Shown: piece after piece, positions 24,238 through 33,265 of the stretch
How the letters are laid out: each line of letters opens with the position of its first letter
Position numbering within the stretch: position 1 is the first letter of the stretch
Source: Pararhizobium_B sp963760965
Lineage (GTDB): Bacteria > Pseudomonadota > Alphaproteobacteria > Rhizobiales > Rhizobiaceae
Assembly (NCBI GenBank): GCA_963760965.1
Contig: CAVXEW010000005.1
Coordinates: forward strand, 62,001 to 126,000
Direction of reading: 5' to 3'
Length of the DNA stretch: 64,000 nucleotides
Made by a program: the position numbers and the translations under genes
The notes under the pieces: model-generated
What the model was told of the DNA's origin: nothing
Database searches by the model: none
Seen by the model: the letters and a program-made list of their open reading frames with translations, nothing else

Positions 24238-25217
24238 TGCGAAGCTCCGCCTTCCTCGCGCAGCCCGTATTCCCGCGCCGCCTCGACCTGCCTGTGGAAG
24301 CGCAGCCGGCGCAGATATTCGAGCGGATCCTTCTTGACCACGAGTGCGCCCGCCGGGGTCGTCAGCCAGTCGTAGAGCCGGGTCAGGAAGAAGCGCAGCG
24401 CGGCGCCGCGCGCGAGGATCGGCAGGGCCGCCCGCTCATCCGGGTCGAGCCTGCGCACCGCGTCATAGCCGTCGAGCAGGGCCATGCCCTTCGTCATGTT
24501 GAAGGAGCCGTCCTTCTCGAAGCACCATGCATTGAGACAGACCGCAATGTCGTAGGCGAACAGGTCGTTGCACGCGAAATAGAAGTCGATCAGGCCGGAG
24601 AGCCTGTCGCCGAGGAAAAACACGTTGTCGGGGAACAGATCGGCGTGGACGATGCCGGAAGGCAGGCCCGACGGCCAGGCGCCCTCGAGGAAATCGAGTT
24701 CCTCCTCGATGTCGCCGACGAGACCCGCCTCCACTTCGTCCGCCCGCTCCCGGGACATTTCCCAGAGCGGCCGCCAGTCTCCGACCGTCAGCGCGTTGCG
24801 GCGGACAAGCGGGAAATCGGCTCCGGCCAGGTGCATCCGGGCCAGTGCCTCGCCGACGGCTCTGCAATGCGGCGGACGCGGACGGCGCAGCCACATGCCC
24901 TCGAGAAACGAAATGAGGGCAGCCGGACGGCCGGCAAGTTCGCCGAGCAGCGCTCCGTCGCGGCGGTGGATCGGCAGCGGGCAACTCAGCCCCTTGCCCG
25001 CCAGATGCTCCATCAACCCGAGAAAGAACGGCAGGTCGCCGCGCGCCACGCGCTTCTCGTAGAGCGTCAGGATATAGCTGCCGTCGGAAAGGTGCAGCAG
25101 GAAGTTGGAGTTCTCGACACCCTCCGCGATGCCCTTGTAGGACATCAGCGCGCCAAGCGGATAGTCGGCGAGGAAAGCGGCCAGTTCGTCCTCGCCGATG
25201 TCGGTGTAGACGGCCAC
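24234..25217 (-). CDS. thrB: Homoserine kinase
   Basis: This is the APH-type (phosphotransferase fold) homoserine kinase of alphaproteobacteria, 327 residues. It makes O-phosphohomoserine for ThrC. Key parts are the N-terminal GALMSYKGIAEGVENSNFLL, the catalytic loop GIVHADLFPDNVFF (with catalytic Asp) and the metal-binding LSGLIDFYFACND. It starts with GTG directly after the ispH stop. ThrB and ThrC loci are separated in this genome segment (thrC is at 12098). Confidence 0.95.
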   Translation of the reverse strand: MAVYTDIGEDELAAFLADYPLGALMSYKGIAEGVENSNFLLHLSDGSYILTLYEKRVARGDLPFFLGLMEHLAGKGLSCPLPIHRRDGALLGELAGRPAALISFLEGMWLRRPRPPHCRAVGEALARMHLAGADFPLVRRNALTVGDWRPLWEMSRERADEVEAGLVGDIEEELDFLEGAWPSGLPSGIVHADLFPDNVFFLGDRLSGLIDFYFACNDLFAYDIAVCLNAWCFEKDGSFNMTKGMALLDGYDAVRRLDPDERAALPILARGAALRFFLTRLYDWLTTPAGALVVKKDPLEYLRRLRFHRQVEAAREYGLREEGGASQ

Positions 25218-25219
25218 GC

Positions 25220-26218
25220 TCAGCGCATCCCGTTGACGAAAGCCATGTCGGAGTCGGTAAGCGCGACCTCGCGAAGCTCCCTGTTGACGGGAAAATGCTC
25301 GTTTTCCTCAACGGTCTCCGCCAGTTCCACCCTCACGTCGAAGCGCTCGCGGAAGGCGGAAATGATCTCCTCGACGAGTACTTCCGGGGCCGAGGCGCCG
25401 GCCGAAAGACCGACCGTGCGAACATCGCCGGCGTATGTCCAGTCGATGTCGCCGGCGCGCTGGACCAGCGCCCCGCGACCGGCGCCCGCACGGACGGCAA
25501 CCTCGACCAGCCGACGCGAATTGGAGGAGTTCGGAGCGCCGACAACCAGGAAGAGTTCGCAACCGGGCGCCGCCTGCTTGACCGCTTCCTGGCGGTTCGT
25601 CGTGGCGTAGCAGATCAATTCCGCCGCCGGCGCGGCAAGCGCGGGAAACCGCTCCTGCAGCTTGGCGACGACACCAGCGGTGTCGTCCACCGACAGCGTC
25701 GTCTGCGTCACGTAGCCGAGCATTTCCGGGTCTTCGGGCTCGTAGGCCCCGGCATCGGCGACGGTCTCTATCAGCGATACGGAGCCGTCGGGCAACTGGC
25801 CCATCGTGCCGATGACCTCGGGATGTCCGGCGTGGCCGATCAGCACGACGTGTCGGCCCTGCCGGCGGTGGCGCATGGCCTGCTTGTGGACCTTGGACAC
25901 CAGCGGGCACGTGGCGTCGAGATAGAAGAGGTTGCGGCGTTCCGCCTCGGCCGGCACCGACCTCGGCACTCCGTGGGCGGAAAAGACCACCGGCTGCGCG
26001 CGATGATCCGCCGGGATCTCGTCGAGATCCTCGATGAAGACGGCTCCCTTCGCCTCGAGCCCCTCCACGACGTAGCGATTGTGAACGATCTCATGGCGCA
26101 CGTAGACCGGTGCGCCGAACTTCTTCAGCGCCAGGACCACGATCTGGATTGCCCGGTCGACACCCGCGCAGAAGCCGCGCGGGCCGCAGAGACGAATGGT
26201 CAGCGGCGGTTTGTTCAT
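25220..26218 (-). CDS. ispH: 4-hydroxy-3-methylbut-2-enyl diphosphate reductase
   Basis: IspH performs the last step of the non-mevalonate isoprenoid pathway; dxs, its first enzyme, is also in this window (46669-48591). The 332-residue protein has the three cluster-binding cysteines in GPRGFCAGVDRA, TCPLVSKVH and GAPNSSNS/CELFLVVG regions, and the catalytic-site Glu region in VTQTTLSVDDT. Its ATG lies 60 bases after the surf1 stop, and it is probably co-transcribed with surf1, thrB and rnhA. Confidence 0.96.
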   Translation of the reverse strand: MNKPPLTIRLCGPRGFCAGVDRAIQIVVLALKKFGAPVYVRHEIVHNRYVVEGLEAKGAVFIEDLDEIPADHRAQPVVFSAHGVPRSVPAEAERRNLFYLDATCPLVSKVHKQAMRHRRQGRHVVLIGHAGHPEVIGTMGQLPDGSVSLIETVADAGAYEPEDPEMLGYVTQTTLSVDDTAGVVAKLQERFPALAAPAAELICYATTNRQEAVKQAAPGCELFLVVGAPNSSNSRRLVEVAVRAGAGRGALVQRAGDIDWTYAGDVRTVGLSAGASAPEVLVEEIISAFRERFDVRVELAETVEENEHFPVNRELREVALTDSDMAFVNGMR

Positions 26219-26278
26219 CGGTCCTGTCGGTTCGCTTCGCTCATCTGCGGCGTATAGACAAATCGAGGCACCCCGCTG

Positions 26279-27085
26279 TCAAGGGTGATCTTCCGGAACG
26301 TCCTTCCCGTCCCCGCCTCCTGTCCACCGGCGATAGACGGCGGTGCCGCTGACGAAAAGCAGGACGACCGCCAGTCCGTACCACGTGACGGCGTACTGGA
26401 GATGATCGTTGGGAAGGTCGACCACCGTGACGCCGCCGACAGGAAGCTGCCGTGAGCCCGGCGTGCGGTCGGCGTCGACGAAGAACGGCACCAGCCGCGC
26501 ACCGGAAAGCCCGGTGCTCGAGGCCATGGCCTTCAGGTCCTTCCAGTAGAAGATGTTCTTGGCAATGTCGTTGTCAGGCACCATGGACCCGGGCTTCTCC
26601 GGCGGAGCCGCACGCGCGAGGCCGGTGATCGTCACATGGCCATGGGCGAGGCTCCCGGGCCGTGTCGCACTCGCCTTCCGGTCGTAGGGAACGAAGCCCC
26701 TGTTGACGAACAGGACCTCGCCATCGTCGGTCGTCAGCGGCGCGTAGACGAAGAAGCCGGACGCGCCCTCGAATGTTGCGAGGAAATGCCTCTCCTTCGA
26801 ATTGTCGAAGGTGCCGCCTACCTCGACGTGGCGGTACTCGATGTCCTTGCCGTCGCGGTACAGCTTCTCGACGCGGGAGAGCGGAACCACGGGTGCGTGC
26901 ATCCGGGCCGCGATCTTGGCGAGCAGGCCTTCCTTCCAGTGCAGCCGCCGCACCTGCCAGTTGCCCAGCGAGACGAGCGTGGCAAGCGCGGCAAGGACCA
27001 GAACCACGGCGAGCGCCGTGCGCACCGGCGGGAAGCGGCGGGCGGACCCTGCGGGCGCCCCGCGATCGAGCGTATCGTCCGTCAC
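26279..27085 (-). CDS. SURF1-family cytochrome oxidase assembly protein
   Basis: SURF1 helps insert haem a into CoxA. The 268-residue protein has one N-terminal membrane helix (TALAVVLVLAALATLVSLG followed by NWQVRRLHWKEGL), the family's periplasmic GGTF and FVNRGFVP blocks, and a second helix at the C-terminus (YGLAVVLLFVSG) after LQYAVTWYGLA. The GTG start at 27085 forms a GTGA overlap with the stop of the DUF983 gene. It closes the cox assembly cluster. Confidence 0.92.
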   Translation of the reverse strand: MTDDTLDRGAPAGSARRFPPVRTALAVVLVLAALATLVSLGNWQVRRLHWKEGLLAKIAARMHAPVVPLSRVEKLYRDGKDIEYRHVEVGGTFDNSKERHFLATFEGASGFFVYAPLTTDDGEVLFVNRGFVPYDRKASATRPGSLAHGHVTITGLARAAPPEKPGSMVPDNDIAKNIFYWKDLKAMASSTGLSGARLVPFFVDADRTPGSRQLPVGGVTVVDLPNDHLQYAVTWYGLAVVLLFVSGTAVYRRWTGGGDGKDVPEDHP

Positions 27086-27465
27086 TTCCTGTCGATCTCG
27101 CCCTGTCTGGCGTTGTGCTTGTACTGCAGGGCGATCATCAAGCCCTTCAGCGGGCGCAGCGACCCCAGGCAGAGGACGAGAGCCAGCGGTATCCAGATTA
27201 TGAAATGGACCCAGAGCGGCGGCGAAATCGTCACCTCCATCCACAATGCCAGGCCCACCACGACGAAGCCGATGATCATGATGACGAAGACGGCCGGGCC
27301 GTCGCCGGAGTCGGCGAAGCCGTAGTCGAGGCCGCAATTCGGGCAACGATCCCGCATGCTGAGGAAGCCGTTGAAGAGGCCCCCCTCGCCGCAGCGCGGG
27401 CACCGGCCCTTCAGCCCGACCGAAACCGGATCGACGGGAGCGTACTGCGCCTTGTCACCACTCAT
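27082..27465 (-). CDS. DUF983 zinc-ribbon membrane protein
   Basis: The 127-residue protein has an N-terminal pair of CxxC motifs, RCPRCGEGGLF and RCPNCGLDYGFA, that should bind a zinc ion, followed by two membrane helices (FVIMIIGFVVVGLALWMEV and FIIWIPLALVLCLGSLRPLK). DUF983 genes lie regularly between coxC and surf1 in rhizobia and are thought to assist oxidase assembly, but no activity is known. The ribosome site AAGGAG precedes the ATG. Confidence 0.9.
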   Translation of the reverse strand: MSGDKAQYAPVDPVSVGLKGRCPRCGEGGLFNGFLSMRDRCPNCGLDYGFADSGDGPAVFVIMIIGFVVVGLALWMEVTISPPLWVHFIIWIPLALVLCLGSLRPLKGLMIALQYKHNARQGEIDRK

Positions 27466-27548
27466 TGCGAGCTCCTTCAAAGTGAAGGGCGGCCGCTCCG
27501 TCGCAGCCGCCCCTCCCCAGCCTGTCGGCGGCCGCCGGCCGCCGGAAA

Positions 27549-28427
27549 TCACTCGACGGCGATCGGTGCGCCCCAGCCGCCCCACACATATATGCAGAAG
27601 AACAGGAAGAGCCAGACGACGTCGACGAAATGCCAGTACCAGGCGGCTGCCTCGAAGCCGAAATGATGCTCCGGCGAGAAGTCCCCCTTGATAGACCTGA
27701 TCAGGCAGACGAGCAGGAAGATGGTCCCGATGATGACGTGGAAGCCATGGAAACCCGTCGCCATGAAGAAGGTCGCGCCATAGATGGAGTCCTTGAACGC
27801 GAAAGGCGCGTGCAGGTACTCGTAGGCCTGGCAGCTGGTGAAAAGCATGCCGAGCAGCACCGTCAACGTCAGGCCGGCGATCAGGCCCTGCCGGTCCTTG
27901 TGCAGGAGCGAATGGTGCGCCCAGGTCACCGTCGTTCCCGAAAGGAGCAGAATGATGGTGTTGTAGAGCGGCAGGTGGAGCGGATCGAGGATCTCGATGC
28001 CCTTCGGAGGCCATTGCCCGCCGAGGAAGGCGGTGCGCGCCGCCTGGACGGCCTCGTTCGGAAACAGGCTCGCGTCGAAGAAGGCCCAGAACCATGCGAC
28101 GAAAAACATCACCTCCGAGGCGATGAACATGATCATGCCGTAGCGCAGGTGCAGCGAGACCACCGGCGTGTGGTAGCCCTCCTTGCCCTCCTTGATCGTG
28201 TCCGCCCACCAGCAGAACATGGTGTAGAGAACCACCGCGAGACCGATGAAGAACAGCCACGGCGTCGCCAGATTCATGCCGAGCAGCGGATAGGGCTCGC
28301 CCTGCAGGTACTTCATGTAGCCGATGCCGCCGATCGCCATGATCAGCGCGCCGACCGCGCCGGTCGCCGGCCACGGGCTCGGGTTGACGAGATGATAGTC
28401 GTGATGCTTGTCGTGGGCGTCCGCCAT
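27549..28427 (-). CDS. coxC: Cytochrome c oxidase subunit III
   Basis: The 292-residue integral protein is subunit III of the aa3-type cytochrome c oxidase. It has the seven-helix pattern of the family and its usual marks, such as LRYGMIMFIASEVMFFVAWF, the ATGFHGFHVIIGT block and the final WYWHFVDVVWLFLF. It is separated from ctaG by 64 bases and followed by the DUF983 gene. The order ctaB, coxF, ctaG, coxC is the canonical one. Confidence 0.97.
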   Translation of the reverse strand: MADAHDKHHDYHLVNPSPWPATGAVGALIMAIGGIGYMKYLQGEPYPLLGMNLATPWLFFIGLAVVLYTMFCWWADTIKEGKEGYHTPVVSLHLRYGMIMFIASEVMFFVAWFWAFFDASLFPNEAVQAARTAFLGGQWPPKGIEILDPLHLPLYNTIILLLSGTTVTWAHHSLLHKDRQGLIAGLTLTVLLGMLFTSCQAYEYLHAPFAFKDSIYGATFFMATGFHGFHVIIGTIFLLVCLIRSIKGDFSPEHHFGFEAAAWYWHFVDVVWLFLFFCIYVWGGWGAPIAVE

Positions 28428-28491
28428 GCTCTTCCCCGGTCCTCTTCCCTTTACCGCGTCCTCAGCCCCCTGGCACGAAGACTCCTGTTCA

Positions 28492-29115
28492 TCAGATCTT
28501 CCTGTCCGCCGCCCCGACGGCCTCCCGCGACGGAACGTCCAGCGGGAAGAACGTGTAGGACAGGGTCAGCGTCCGGATGTTCCTCAGTTCCTTCGCATTT
28601 ACATATGCAGGATCTATGAAGAACACGATAGGCAGTTCGGCCGTTTCGCCGGGCTTCAGCGTGGATTCGGTGAAGCAGAAGCAGTCGACCTTGTTGAAAT
28701 AGGCGCCCGCAGCGTCCGGGGTCACGTTGAAAGTCGCCTGGGCGCGGACGACGCCGGCGGAGCGGTTCGTCGCCCGGTAGGATACCTTCACCGTCTCGCC
28801 GAGCCTGACGAGGACCTGCTCCTGCGCGGGAGCGAAATCCCACGGCAGGCCGGCGGCGGTGTTCGCGTCGAAGCGCACCGCGACCTGCCGGTCGACCGTC
28901 GTGCGCGAAAGCTCGGCCACCCGGCGCGGCGTCCCGCCGTAGCCGGTCGCCTGGCAGAACGCGCGATAGAGCGGCACGGCCGCATAGGACATGCCGACCA
29001 TGGACACCACGAAAGCCAGGCAGGCGATCATGATCGCCCGGTTGCCGCGCGATGCCAGTCCGTCCCGGCCTTCCGCCGTCTGCTTCCCTTCGCCGTCCAT
29101 CCCGGTCCCGCTCAT
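28492..29115 (-). CDS. ctaG: Cytochrome c oxidase assembly protein CtaG/Cox11
   Basis: CtaG delivers copper to the CuB site of CoxA. The 207-residue protein has one N-terminal membrane helix (AIMIACLAFVVSMVGMSYAAV) and a periplasmic Ig-like domain containing the copper-binding KVDCFCFTE motif (C-x-C) and FFIDPAYVNAKELRNIRTLTLSYTFF near the end. Its ATG overlaps the stop of coxF by four bases. All three residues of the copper site that I can check are present. Confidence 0.95.
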   Translation of the reverse strand: MSGTGMDGEGKQTAEGRDGLASRGNRAIMIACLAFVVSMVGMSYAAVPLYRAFCQATGYGGTPRRVAELSRTTVDRQVAVRFDANTAAGLPWDFAPAQEQVLVRLGETVKVSYRATNRSAGVVRAQATFNVTPDAAGAYFNKVDCFCFTESTLKPGETAELPIVFFIDPAYVNAKELRNIRTLTLSYTFFPLDVPSREAVGAADRKI

Positions 29116-29249
29116 GCGCCGTGCACCATCTTCACGATCGACACGAAATAGACCAGCACCACGAAGGCGGCGAGCGCCAGGCCGAGACCGATCGAGCGGC
29201 TGCGGCGCGCCTTCTTCTGCGCTTCCGTCATGTTCACCTTCTCGATCAC
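29112..29249 (-). CDS. coxF: CoxF-like small membrane protein
   Basis: A 45-residue protein with a basic N-terminal part (TEAQKKARRSRSIGLG) and one membrane helix. Proteins like this sit between ctaB and ctaG in most rhizobia and are called CoxF. The GTG start at 29249 makes a GTGA overlap with the ctaB stop; an inner ATG at 29231 is the alternative. It also overlaps ctaG by four bases, so translation of all three is probably coupled. Its function is unknown beyond its place in the oxidase operon. Confidence 0.75.
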   Translation of the reverse strand: MIEKVNMTEAQKKARRSRSIGLGLALAAFVVLVYFVSIVKMVHGA

Positions 29250-30202
29250 GACAGCACTCCCAGGTAGGCGAGCAGCGCCACCATGAAGTGGTCCGCGAGG
29301 AGGGCGGCGAAGATGGTGAACAGATAGATCAGCGAAAAGCCGAAGAGCTTCCGGGCCGGAACCATCTTCGCGTCGCCCTCCGGCATCCCGAGGACGAGCC
29401 AGGCGCGCCAGACGAAGACCGTCCCGAGAAGTGCCGCGACCGCGCCGTAGGCGGGGCTCGCGAAGCCGAAGAGCGCCGGGGCGATCCCCGAAAGCGCCAT
29501 CGGGATCGAATAGGCGAATACCTGCCGCCGGGTGGATGCCTCTCCCGCGACGTTTGGCAGCATCGGGATGTTGGCCGAGCCGTAGTCCCGGAGCTTGAAC
29601 AGGGCCAGCGCCCAGAAGTGCGGCGGCGTCCACAGGAAGATGATCAGGAACAGCACGACGCTGTCCAGCGAGATCGAGCCGGTTACGCAGGCCCAGCCGA
29701 TCATCGGCGGGAAGGCGCCGGCGGCACCGCCGATGACGATGTTCTGCGGCGTCGATCGCTTCAGCCACATCGTGTAGATCACGACGTAGAAGAATATCGT
29801 GAAGGCCAGCATAGCGCCGGCGGTCCAGTTGACGAACAGGCCGAGCATCGTGACCGAGAAGGCCGCGAGCACGAGACCGAAGGCGAGCGCCTCGCCGGGG
29901 CGGATCTTGCCGGTGGGTATCGGCCGGCGCCGGGTGCGCGTCATCACGGCATCGATGTCGGCGTCATACCACATGTTGAGCGCGCCGGAGGCACCGGCGC
30001 CGACGGTGATGCAGACGATGGCGATGAGGCCGATCAGGGGGTGAATGTGGCCGGGTGCCAGCATCATGCCCGTGAAGGCCGTGAAGACCACGAGTGACAT
30101 GACGCGCGGCTTGAGCAGCAGCACGTAGTCGCGGGCACCGCCTTCCGAAAGGCCTGCATCGGCCTCGGCGCCCATTCCGTCCTGATCATGTACCAGAGCC
30201 AT
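29246..30202 (-). CDS. ctaB: Protoheme IX farnesyltransferase
   Basis: CtaB makes haem o from haem b and farnesyl diphosphate, the first step to haem a. The 318-residue protein is a UbiA-superfamily membrane enzyme. It has NMWYDADIDAVMTRTRRRP (first Asp-rich motif) and the second motif in the LFKLRDYGSANIPMLP loop, with about nine helices. It lies between coxA and coxF, about 100 bases downstream of the coxA stop. Confidence 0.96.
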   Translation of the reverse strand: MALVHDQDGMGAEADAGLSEGGARDYVLLLKPRVMSLVVFTAFTGMMLAPGHIHPLIGLIAIVCITVGAGASGALNMWYDADIDAVMTRTRRRPIPTGKIRPGEALAFGLVLAAFSVTMLGLFVNWTAGAMLAFTIFFYVVIYTMWLKRSTPQNIVIGGAAGAFPPMIGWACVTGSISLDSVVLFLIIFLWTPPHFWALALFKLRDYGSANIPMLPNVAGEASTRRQVFAYSIPMALSGIAPALFGFASPAYGAVAALLGTVFVWRAWLVLGMPEGDAKMVPARKLFGFSLIYLFTIFAALLADHFMVALLAYLGVLS

Positions 30203-30301
30203 CGATACCTGCTTCCTCGCGGACCCCTTCCGGATCCAGTCGCTTTCGGAGACCGCCGGCCAGCGGCGGTCTCCGGGCGTTCTAGTCGTGCGTCGCGTGC
30301 G

Positions 30302-31963
30302 CTACCTGATGCGCGGCAGCTGCGACCACTGGTGATAGGGCGGCGGCGACGAAAGCTGCCATTCGAGCGTCGTGGCGCCTTCGCCCCACGGATTGTCGCC
30401 GGCGACCCGCTTCTTCTGGAAGGCCTCCCACACGCCGTAGAGGAAGATCAGCACGCCGACACCGGCGATATACGAGCCGATCGACGACACCATGTTCCAG
30501 CCCGCGAAGGCGTCCGGGTAGTCGATGTAGCGGCGCGGCATGCCGGCAAGGCCCAGGAAGTGCATCGGGAAGAAGATCAGGTTCACGCCGATGAAGGTCA
30601 CCCAGAAATGGGTCCGGGCGATCGTCGAGTTGTACATGTAGCCGTACATTTTCGGGAACCAGTAGTACCACCCGCCGAAGATCGCGAACACCGCGCCGAG
30701 CGACAGCACGTAGTGGAAGTGCGCGACGACGAAGTAGGTGTCCTGCAGCGGACGGTCGAGCCCCGCATTGGCGAGCTGGACGCCGGTGACGCCGCCGATG
30801 GTGAACAGGAAGATGAAGCCGACCGCCCAGAGCATCGGCGTGCGGAACTCGATGGAGCCGCCCCACATGGTGGCGATCCAGGAGAAGATCTTCACGCCGG
30901 TCGGCACCGCGATGACCATCGTCGCGAAGACGAAGTAGCGCTGCGTGTCGAGCGACAGGCCCGTCGTGTACATGTGGTGCGCCCAGACGACGAAGCCGAC
31001 GGCACCGATCGCGACCATGGCGTAGGCCATGCCGAGATAGCCGAACACAGGCTTCTTCGAGAAGGTCGACACGATGTGGCTGACCATGCCGAAGCCCGGC
31101 AAGATCAGGATGTAGACCTCTGGATGGCCGAAGAACCAGAACAGGTGCTGGAACAGGATCGGGTCGCCGCCGCCCGACGGCTCGAAGAAGGTCGTTCCGA
31201 AGTTGCGGTCAGTCAGCAGCATGGTGATCGCCCCGGCGAGGACCGGCAGCGACAGAAGCAGCAGGAACGCAGTCACGAGGACCGACCATGCGAAGAGCGG
31301 CATCTTGTGAATCGTCATGCCGGGGGCGCGCATGTTGAAGATCGTCGTGATGAAGTTGATGGCGCCCAGGATGGAAGACGCGCCGGCCAGGTGAAGCGCC
31401 AGGATCGCCATGTCCACGGCGGGGCCCGGCTGTCCGATCGTCGAGAACGGCGGATACATCGTCCAGCCGCCGCTGACGCCGTAGGCGCCGGGTGCGCCGG
31501 GCACGAAGAACGACAGCAGGAGCAGCAGGAATGCCGGCGGCAGCAGCCAGAACGAGATGTTGTTCATGCGCGGGAACGCCATGTCCGGCGCGCCGATCAT
31601 GATCGGAACCATCCAGTTGCCGAAGCCGCCGATCATCGCGGGCATGACCATGAAGAAGATCATGATAAGGCCGTGCGCCGTGACGAAGGCGTTGTACATG
31701 TCCTTGCCGCCGTCGACGGCGGCCGCGGGGGCGTAGCCGTAGACCATCTGCGCGAGCCCGGAGAATATCTGGATTCCCGGCTCGGCGAGTTCCGCACGCA
31801 TTGCGATCGACAGAAGACCGCCGATGATCCCCGCGATGATCGCGAAGATCAGATACATCGTGCCGATGTCCTTGTGGTTGGTCGAATAGACCCAGCGCCT
31901 GACGAAGCCTTTCGGCCGGCCAAGGGCGTCGTATTCCTCGTGGGCAGCGGTTGCGCCAGCCAT
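30302..31963 (-). CDS. coxA: Cytochrome c oxidase subunit I
   Basis: This is the catalytic subunit with haem a, haem a3 and CuB. The 553-residue protein has twelve helices with the haem-copper motifs: WFFGHPEVYILILPGFGM (CuB His and the cross-linked His-Tyr pair), the HHMYTTGL block, and VVAHFHYVLSLGAVFA (haem a and a3 His). The ATG at 31963 with GAGTGAGGGAC in front is chosen over the GTG at 31972. CoxB is just upstream, so the two are in one operon. Confidence 0.97.
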   Translation of the reverse strand: MAGATAAHEEYDALGRPKGFVRRWVYSTNHKDIGTMYLIFAIIAGIIGGLLSIAMRAELAEPGIQIFSGLAQMVYGYAPAAAVDGGKDMYNAFVTAHGLIMIFFMVMPAMIGGFGNWMVPIMIGAPDMAFPRMNNISFWLLPPAFLLLLLSFFVPGAPGAYGVSGGWTMYPPFSTIGQPGPAVDMAILALHLAGASSILGAINFITTIFNMRAPGMTIHKMPLFAWSVLVTAFLLLLSLPVLAGAITMLLTDRNFGTTFFEPSGGGDPILFQHLFWFFGHPEVYILILPGFGMVSHIVSTFSKKPVFGYLGMAYAMVAIGAVGFVVWAHHMYTTGLSLDTQRYFVFATMVIAVPTGVKIFSWIATMWGGSIEFRTPMLWAVGFIFLFTIGGVTGVQLANAGLDRPLQDTYFVVAHFHYVLSLGAVFAIFGGWYYWFPKMYGYMYNSTIARTHFWVTFIGVNLIFFPMHFLGLAGMPRRYIDYPDAFAGWNMVSSIGSYIAGVGVLIFLYGVWEAFQKKRVAGDNPWGEGATTLEWQLSSPPPYHQWSQLPRIR

Positions 31964-31968
31964 GTCCC

Positions 31969-32895
31969 TCACTCCTCAGAAATCTTGTTGCCGGCGGCCG
32001 CGGAGGCGACCTTCACCGCCCTTGCTCCGCCGGTGGCATCGGCCGTGTTCCGTCCGGCCGCGATCGAGGCCATGAGCGCCTTGTTGGCCGCTCCGACGTC
32101 CTTCGCCGCGGCCGCGACCCAGGTCTTGTACTGCTCGTCGGTCACGGCCCGTACCGCGATCGGCATGAAGGCATGGTTCTGGCCGCAGAGCTCCGAGCAC
32201 TGGCCGTAGTAGATGCCGGGCTTCTCGACCTTGAACCAGGCTTCGTTCATCCGGCCGGGCACCGCGTCCATCTTGACCCCGAAGGACGGGACCGTCCAGG
32301 AGTGTATGACGTCGCCGCTCGTCACCAGGAGGCGCACGACCTTGCCGACCGGGACGACCATCTCGTTGTCGACTGCGAGCAGCCGGGGGTAGCTCGCGGT
32401 GTCGGTCTTGCCGGCCGCCTGGCGGTCGCCGCCCTTCAGGAGCAGGGAATCGAACGAGACCTTCTTGGTGTCCTGATAGTCGTAGCTCCAGTACCACTGG
32501 TGGCCGGTCACCTTGACCGTCAGCGCCGGCTCCGAGGGCGGCGAGTACTGCGCCGTCAGAAGCTGGAACGACGGGACGGCTATGAACAGGAGGATGACCA
32601 CCGGGCCAACCGTCCAGATCACCTCGATCAGCGTGTTGTGGCTCGTGCGGGAGGGCACGGGATTGGCGCTCGCGCGGAAGCGCACGATGCAGATCGCCAG
32701 CAGCACGAAGACGAGGATGCAGATCGGAATGACGAACCACATCGTGTAGTCGGCGAACCACTCGATCTGCGACATGATCGCGGTCGCAGGCTTCTGGAAC
32801 CGGATCTCCCAGTCGTGCGGCTGTGCGGCAAACGCATATTGCGCCGAAAGCAGCGTGGCCGCCCCGGCCATTGCTGCAGCTCGCGTGTGTCTCAC
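31969..32895 (-). CDS. coxB: Cytochrome c oxidase subunit II
   Basis: The 308-residue protein has a signal peptide (MAGAATLLSAQYAFAAQ), two membrane helices and a C-terminal cupredoxin domain. The CuA ligands are in CSELCGQNHAFM, and the tryptophan-rich docking segment GHQWYWSYDY is present. An alanine-rich tail of about 45 residues follows the cupredoxin fold. It is the first gene of the leftward oxidase cluster, with the divergent ialB-like gene on the other side of a 370-bp region. Confidence 0.97.
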   Translation of the reverse strand: MRHTRAAAMAGAATLLSAQYAFAAQPHDWEIRFQKPATAIMSQIEWFADYTMWFVIPICILVFVLLAICIVRFRASANPVPSRTSHNTLIEVIWTVGPVVILLFIAVPSFQLLTAQYSPPSEPALTVKVTGHQWYWSYDYQDTKKVSFDSLLLKGGDRQAAGKTDTASYPRLLAVDNEMVVPVGKVVRLLVTSGDVIHSWTVPSFGVKMDAVPGRMNEAWFKVEKPGIYYGQCSELCGQNHAFMPIAVRAVTDEQYKTWVAAAAKDVGAANKALMASIAAGRNTADATGGARAVKVASAAAGNKISEE

Positions 32896-33265
32896 GTTTC
32901 TCTCTCCCTCTAGCGCTCCCGGGCCGCGGCCCCCGGCGCAGAATCCCTCGAAACTATCAGGTGTTTAAAATCACAGTTTAACTTCCCCCGCAACTGGCGC
33001 GGCACCGCATCCATGCGTCATTTTTGCACTCGAGCCGTCGCAGGGCACGACGATCCGGCCGCATTCTAGCCGGCCCGCCTTTTCGATTGCCAGAGATTTC
33101 GAGCGGAAGACCGGTGATCGGCTGCGCGGGGCGAAGACGCCGCTCCGGCCGAAAAGCTGTGGACCGGAGGGCCGGACAAAATCTCGCGTGCCGTTTCCAC
33201 TTTCGCTTTCGGCGCCGCCGGGGACACACTATACAGGGTCGAGTCACGTGCCGAGCGGAGTTTTC
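32896..33265. other. Divergent promoter region of coxB and the ialB-like gene
   Basis: No gene is visible in these 370 bases. The part next to coxB contains AT-rich runs (TTTAAAATCACAGTTTAA near 32963-32980) that are good promoter or regulator-site candidates for the oxidase operon. I cannot assign a specific binding protein. Confidence 0.5.
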
